A DNA stretch of 64,000 nt from assembly GCA_030540085.1 (NCBI GenBank), contig JAUNWY010000005.1, forward strand, positions 1-64,000. Reading direction: 5' to 3'. Source of the DNA: Eggerthella sp. (lineage in GTDB: Bacteria > Actinomycetota > Coriobacteriia > Coriobacteriales > Eggerthellaceae). Each line of letters begins with the position of its first letter. Positions within the stretch are counted from its first letter, which is position 1. Below are positions 60,494 through 64,000 of the stretch, in pieces. Under the pieces are notes generated by a model. It was given only the letters and a program-made list of their open reading frames with translations. It had not been told where the DNA came from and did no database searches. A program made the translations under genes and the position numbers.

Positions 60494-61642
60494 TTGATCT
60501 ATTTCGATAACGCCGCTACTACGCTTATGAAGCCGTCTGGGGTTGCCGCTGCTGTAGTGCGCGGTATCTCGTCTTTCGGCGGCGTGGGGCGCGGGGTACA
60601 TCCAGCATCCCTTGAAGCGGGCAGGGCCGTGTTTGAGACTCGTCGCAGTGTGGCGCGTTTGCTTGGTGCGCCATCGCCCTCATGCGTCTCGTTTGCTCTC
60701 AATGCCACTATGGCATTGAACATTGCCCTTCAGGGCATGGCGGTTCCTGGCTGCACGATCGTTACCACAGCGGCTTCGCACAATTCCGTGCTGCGCCCCT
60801 TGAACCGTCTTCGCGATGAATCGGGGTGTACGGTAAAAGTTGCCTCGATTAAGCCCGATGGTAGCCTTGATTTCGACGAATACGAGCGCCTGCTTTCGGA
60901 AGGTGACGTTCGCTATGTTGCTGCAACCCATGCATCGAACCTTACGGGCGATGTGTATAACGTTGCTCGTATGGCTCAGATTGCCCATAAGTATGGTGCC
61001 CTGTTCATTCTTGATGCCGCTCAAACCGCCGGTGCTCTTCCTTTGTCCCAAGAAGAACTCGGCGCCGATGTGGTGTGCTTTACGGGGCACAAGAGCTTGT
61101 TTGGCCCGCAGGGCACGGGAGGCCTTTGCGTTATGCCCGACCTCGACATAGCCCCTCTGGTGGAAGGCGGGTCGGGGACCCATACGTTCGATGAGCGTCA
61201 TCCGCGGTTCATGCCGGAAGCGCTTGAAGCGGGTACGGTAAATGCCCATGGATTGGCTGGCTTGGCAGCTGGCGTGCGTTATATTGAAGAAATGGGTGTC
61301 GACGCAATCCATGAGAAGGTATCTCGTCTAACGTCCCAGTTCGAGGAGGGCGTTTGTGGTATCGCGGGCGTTTCCGTCTTGGGCGGTCATGGGGGCATTG
61401 ATCGAAGCGGGGTTGTTGCCATCGATGTCGAGGGTGTCGACTCTTCGCTGCTGGGAGATGCTCTAGCGCGTGATTGGGGCATTTGTACCCGTGCTGGTGC
61501 TCACTGTGCGCCTTTGATGCACAGGGCGCTGGGTACCGAACAGCGCGGGGCGGTGCGATTCAGTTTCTCTTGCTTCAATACCGAAGAAGAGATAGCCAAG
61601 GGCATCGAAGCGCTCAAAGAAAGCGTGAACGCACTCAGGTAA
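60494..61642 (+). CDS. Class V cysteine desulfurase-like enzyme (selenium-linked)
   Basis: This encodes 382 residues; the TTG at 60494 has AAGGGG 7 bases upstream, better than a GTG at 60485 that overlaps the site. It opens IYFDNAATTLMKPSGV. The PLP lysine is K200 (FTGHKSLFGPQGTGG) and the catalytic cysteine C338 (RAGAHCAPLMHRALG), the wording of the SufS-like family often found beside selD and yedF. It would release sulfur or selenium from cysteine or selenocysteine as a persulfide/perselenide for carriers. The close spacing to the glycosyltransferase shows one operon; yedF follows. Confidence 0.9.
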   Translation: MIYFDNAATTLMKPSGVAAAVVRGISSFGGVGRGVHPASLEAGRAVFETRRSVARLLGAPSPSCVSFALNATMALNIALQGMAVPGCTIVTTAASHNSVLRPLNRLRDESGCTVKVASIKPDGSLDFDEYERLLSEGDVRYVAATHASNLTGDVYNVARMAQIAHKYGALFILDAAQTAGALPLSQEELGADVVCFTGHKSLFGPQGTGGLCVMPDLDIAPLVEGGSGTHTFDERHPRFMPEALEAGTVNAHGLAGLAAGVRYIEEMGVDAIHEKVSRLTSQFEEGVCGIAGVSVLGGHGGIDRSGVVAIDVEGVDSSLLGDALARDWGICTRAGAHCAPLMHRALGTEQRGAVRFSFSCFNTEEEIAKGIEALKESVNALR

Positions 61643-61687
61643 TCAATGGTGCTGCGTCTGTGGCGCCTTGCAGGAAAGGAAACGTAT

Positions 61688-62284
61688 ATGAAGGAAATCG
61701 ACGCACGCGGGCTGCAGTGCCCCAAGCCTCTGATGATGGCGAAGAAGGAACTTGATGGTGGCTGTGATTCGTTGTTGGTGAAGGTTAGCAACGAAGCTGC
61801 TGTCTCGAATCTTCAGCATTTGGCGGCTCGTATGGCACGTCCGGTTTCGGTTGAGCAGGAAGATGATTTCTGGAATGTTCGGATTGGCGGTATTGACGGG
61901 GGAGAGGCTGACACTCAAGTCGCTTCTTGCGAATGCGCTGAGTTGGAGCCCTATGCCGTATTTGTCGGTAAGGATTTTGTGGGTGATGGCGACGAAACAT
62001 TGGGTAAGAGCTTGATGAAAATGGCGCTGTACACCCTTTCGGAATCGGGCAATCCTCCCGCGCATTTGCTGTTCATGAACAGCGGCGTAAAGTTGGTTGC
62101 CGGCGGTGAGCAGGCAGTTGTCGACAGTGTTAGTTCTCTCATTGCTCAAGGCACAGAAGTCCTGGTATGCGGAACCTGTCTCGATTTCTACGGGCTGAAA
62201 GAGCAGCTTGCTGTAGGTGAGGTTTCCAACATGTATGACATTTTGGGACGCATGCAGGAAGCTTCAAAAACCATCACCTTGTAA
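61688..62284 (+). CDS. yedF: Selenium metabolism protein YedF
   Basis: This encodes 198 residues from the ATG at 61688 (AGGAAAGGAAACG upstream). The N-terminal TusA-like domain has C11 in LQCPKPLMMAKKEL. A short linker leads to a C-terminal DsrE-like domain (YAVFVGKDFVGDGDETLGKSLMKMALYTL) with EVLVCGTCLDFYGL. This fusion is the YedF family, a recognised marker of selenium-using genomes and thought to carry selenium to SelD. The third DUF3343 gene begins 2 bases after its stop. Confidence 0.92.
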   Translation: MKEIDARGLQCPKPLMMAKKELDGGCDSLLVKVSNEAAVSNLQHLAARMARPVSVEQEDDFWNVRIGGIDGGEADTQVASCECAELEPYAVFVGKDFVGDGDETLGKSLMKMALYTLSESGNPPAHLLFMNSGVKLVAGGEQAVVDSVSSLIAQGTEVLVCGTCLDFYGLKEQLAVGEVSNMYDILGRMQEASKTITL

Positions 62285-62286
62285 TC

Positions 62287-62562
62287 ATGGCGGAATATCT
62301 GGTCGCCTTTGGTTCGACCCACGCGGCACTCTCGTTCGAGGCCGCGTTTGGGCCTGAAGGCTCATTGGTCCCTGTGCCGCCCAAGGTGCGTGCAGGCTGC
62401 GGAATGGGACTCTTGTTTCGCTGCCCCGATGACGGCAAGGCGGTAAAGCGGGCGCGCAACGTAGCTTGTGAGCTGGGTGTTGAAGATCAGATCGATGGCT
62501 TGTTCGCGAAGGAGTCGGGATCCTATCGTTCCGTTCCTTTGGTAGAAGAAGGGCCTTGTTGA
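62287..62562 (+). CDS. DUF3343 protein, third copy
   Basis: This encodes 91 residues; the ATG at 62287 follows the yedF stop by two bases. It shows MAEYLVAFGSTHAALSFEAAF then VPPKVRAGCGMGLLFRC with C38 in the CG motif, and the chain ends EEGPC directly before UGA. Reading on would add only ten residues after that UGA. A strong terminator at 62680 ends the operon, making this the last gene of the plus-strand selenium cluster. Confidence 0.85.
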   Translation: MAEYLVAFGSTHAALSFEAAFGPEGSLVPVPPKVRAGCGMGLLFRCPDDGKAVKRARNVACELGVEDQIDGLFAKESGSYRSVPLVEEGPC

Positions 62563-62679
62563 TGGGTCGAGCCTCGATTGCCTAATGGGCGGTAGGACTT
62601 CTGTATGGGTTGATCCAAAGCAACCGATCTATATCGTGGTTCTTGATCCACATTTCGTATTTTGCATCCGTATAGTAGG

Positions 62680-62716
62680 GCAGGCCGGAAGAGTGCTCTT
62701 CCGGCCTGCCTTTTTA
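62680..62716 (+). terminator. Terminator of the plus-strand selenium operon
   Basis: 15-bp perfect stem (GGCAGGCCGGAAGAG and complement), 2-nt loop (effective loop larger) and five T residues. Confidence 0.88.
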
Positions 62717-62753
62717 CTGTTCCCGCAACGCCATTCGTTCGTTGGCCTTTTTG

Positions 62754-62912
62754 TCAACTTCGGTTCCGTGGGGAATAGCTTTGTAACACGAGCGGTAGTG
62801 GCATGGGCTTCGTTAGTGGTTGCGATGTCTTGCTGCGGCGGCGCTCTGTTCCGTTGGAAGGCGAGCAGTTGCGCTCGCGCTGGGTTTGCTGCGCAACGTG
62901 TTTCCTATTCAT
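62754..62912 (-). CDS. Doubtful small basic ORF
   Basis: 52 codons from an ATG at 62912 that has AAGGAG at ideal spacing on the minus strand. The product is basic and low in hydrophobic residues (KHVAQQTQRERN, RRRSKTS), with no family recognised. The start signal is the only argument for it; composition looks random. It lies downstream of selD on the same strand. Confidence 0.2.
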   Translation of the reverse strand: MNRKHVAQQTQRERNCSPSNGTERRRSKTSQPLTKPMPLPLVLQSYSPRNRS

Positions 62913-63115
62913 AGGGGACTCCTTGGTCGTAGGTGGTATTAATGCAACCACCGTGCACTTGATTGACCAACCTGCCAAGGTGCGTACATGTGCATCCCTC
63001 TTATGAACTGCGGTTCTGTGCCTTAATGGCATTGTTTGTCTGTTGGCAGCAAAGATCAAAGGTGGGAACAATTCGCATGTTGTCGTGCGATCAAAAGGGT
63101 CCTGAATATAGAATG

Positions 63116-63141
63116 ACCTGGAACGATTTTCCATTCCAGGT
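63116..63141 (-). terminator. Possible selD terminator
   Basis: 8-bp perfect stem ACCTGGAA with TTCCAGGT and a 10-nt loop, about 70 bases after the selD stop. The minus-strand tail CATTCTATATTC is a poor T-tract. Confidence 0.4.
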
Positions 63142-63207
63142 CCAAAATGAGGTTTGCTATTCGTCGAAGTTCGCTCCCTTGTAAGGGGCTAACAAGCGTG
63201 GGCGGTA

Positions 63208-64000
63208 TCAGCTGTCGATGAAAGTAAGATGGCCCGTGTTTCCTTCTGTTATGTATCCGATTCGTGCAGGCTTGCGACCGGAAAGCTCTTCGAACGTTTG
63301 CTCGAAGAGTGCTGAATTCTCAGCAGGGATGGCTGCCAGCATACCGCCTGAAGTTTGTGGGTCGCAGATGACCCCTAGGCGATTATCGAATTCTTCTTCC
63401 TCAATATTCCCTTGGTCGATGTAGCCCTCAAGATCATCCATGATGGAGAAGGTGCGGCCGGGACGGCAGTAATCGCAGGAAAGCTGCCAAACTTGTTCGA
63501 ATAGGGGGAGCGACGCGAAATCGATAACGGCGCTGCAATTGCTCGATTCGAGCATTTCATGCAAGTGGCCGGCCAATCCGAAGCCCGTTACATCGGTGGC
63601 GGCATGTACGCCTGCGGCTCGCATGGCCGCACCGCCTGCCGCATTCAATTCCATCATCGAATCGATTACGGGCCTCATTTCCGCTTCGGTGATCTGGTCG
63701 ATCTTTACCGCAGCGCTCATAATGCCGGTGCCCAAGGGCTTGGTGAGATACAGTACGTCACCAGGGCATGCGCCTTCGTTACGCACGATAGCATCGGGGG
63801 TAACCGTTCCGAACACCGAGAGACCATACTTTGGTTCCGTGTCGTCGATGGTGTGACCGCCGGAAACGAAGGCTCCTGCTTCAGCTACAGCATCCGCTCC
63901 GCCTTGGAGGATAGCCGCTGCGACATCGGTCCCGAGTGAGCAATCGAGCGCCAGTAAGTTCAGCGCAACATGAGGTTGAGCGCCCATGGCGAATACATCC
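63208..64000 (-). CDS. selD: Selenophosphate synthetase, C-terminal part (cut by window end)
   Basis: The frame is open to the window edge; about 264 residues are present and the N-terminus is missing, including the glycine-rich loop with the catalytic Cys or Sec. Visible family segments: DVFAMGAQPHVALNLLAL, SGGHTIDDTEPKYGLSVFG, DVLYLTKPLGTGIMSAA, TDVTGFGLAGHLHEML and the late CDPQTSGGMLAAIP. It makes selenophosphate from selenide and ATP, feeding SelA. It is convergent to the plus-strand selenium operon. Whether the catalytic residue is Sec cannot be seen here. Confidence 0.95.
   Translation of the reverse strand, partial: DVFAMGAQPHVALNLLALDCSLGTDVAAAILQGGADAVAEAGAFVSGGHTIDDTEPKYGLSVFGTVTPDAIVRNEGACPGDVLYLTKPLGTGIMSAAVKIDQITEAEMRPVIDSMMELNAAGGAAMRAAGVHAATDVTGFGLAGHLHEMLESSNCSAVIDFASLPLFEQVWQLSCDYCRPGRTFSIMDDLEGYIDQGNIEEEEFDNRLGVICDPQTSGGMLAAIPAENSALFEQTFEELSGRKPARIGYITEGNTGHLTFIDS

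Larger units (their letters stand above)
62717..63207. other. Convergent intergenic region before selD
   Basis: About 490 bases between the selenium operon terminator and the 3' end of selD. It holds a GGTGGT/ACCACC hairpin near 62930-62950, a GTTGCGC/GCGCAAC pairing near 62869-62898, a possible small minus-strand frame (62754-62912) and a terminator-like hairpin at 63116. No gene is established. Confidence 0.35.

Noticed and set aside
62562-62600. SECIS element after the UGA of the third DUF3343 gene
   Set aside because: Only a 4-bp hairpin is present at the expected distance, without the usual loop.
62585-63134. Several frames on both strands between the selenium operon and selD read as genes
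   Set aside because: They overlap a strong terminator or lack start signals; only the one with AAGGAG at 62912 was kept, at low confidence.
1-64000. CRISPR arrays, insertion sequences, prophage or restriction-modification genes
   Set aside because: No spaced direct repeats, transposase, integrase, phage structural or methyltransferase genes were recognised.

Overview
The window reads as a chromosomal segment of an anaerobic, moderate-GC actinobacterium of class Coriobacteriia, most likely an Eggerthellaceae-type gut or oral organism. This is an inference from gene content (class B sortase, KTGD-type surface protein, YjiM/YjiL-like dehydratase and activase pair, a complete selenocysteine system, a PPK1/PPX/PPK2 set) and was not tested by any search. 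No rRNA, CRISPR array, insertion sequence or prophage was recognised. The only tRNA seen is tRNA-Sec.

Layout. 1-6.8 kb: a VWA surface protein, MscL with a zinc ribbon, a small HD hydrolase, an anion permease and an iron alcohol dehydrogenase. 7.0-13.4 kb: a RecJ-helicase fusion, a RelA/SpoT enzyme and a metallo-hydrolase in one tight operon. 13.5-19.6 kb: a DUF47 protein, aspartokinase and aspartate-semialdehyde dehydrogenase (two steps of the aspartate pathway), then a DEAD-box helicase. 19.8-25.7 kb: polyphosphate metabolism (PPK1, PPX/GppA, two-domain PPK2). 26-32.2 kb: a class B sortase abutting purF, then purM, purN and purH. 32.2-32.5 kb: a gene-free, strongly folded stretch that looks like an unassigned structured RNA. 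32.6-47 kb: a YbhN-like membrane protein, nitroreductase, a J-domain protein, leuC-leuD-leuB, hisS-aspS, and several single genes including cysE, degV and DUF2797. 47-50.7 kb: a TetR regulator, an NAD(P)H/azoreductase-like flavoprotein, an aminotransferase fused to an XRE DNA-binding domain, and an acyl carrier protein.

50.8-64 kb is a selenium region. selA, selB and tRNA-Sec lie on the minus strand, with selD (cut by the window end) also on the minus strand. On the plus strand, diverging from selA, come yedE, a TusA-like carrier, a double-cubane-type reductase and its ATPase activator, three DUF3343 proteins, a GT4 glycosyltransferase, a class V cysteine desulfurase and yedF. The likely flow is uptake (YedE), persulfide/perselenide handling (desulfurase, TusA, YedF, DUF3343), activation to selenophosphate (SelD) and use in Sec-tRNA (SelA, SelC, SelB). 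The glycosyltransferase, translationally coupled to selenium-carrier candidates, is the part no standard selenium pathway explains and is the best candidate for something new.

An imperfect 31-33 bp palindrome built around GGGACAGGTCCC recurs at least eight times at gene ends, often as inverted pairs flanking terminators (REP/REPIN-like).
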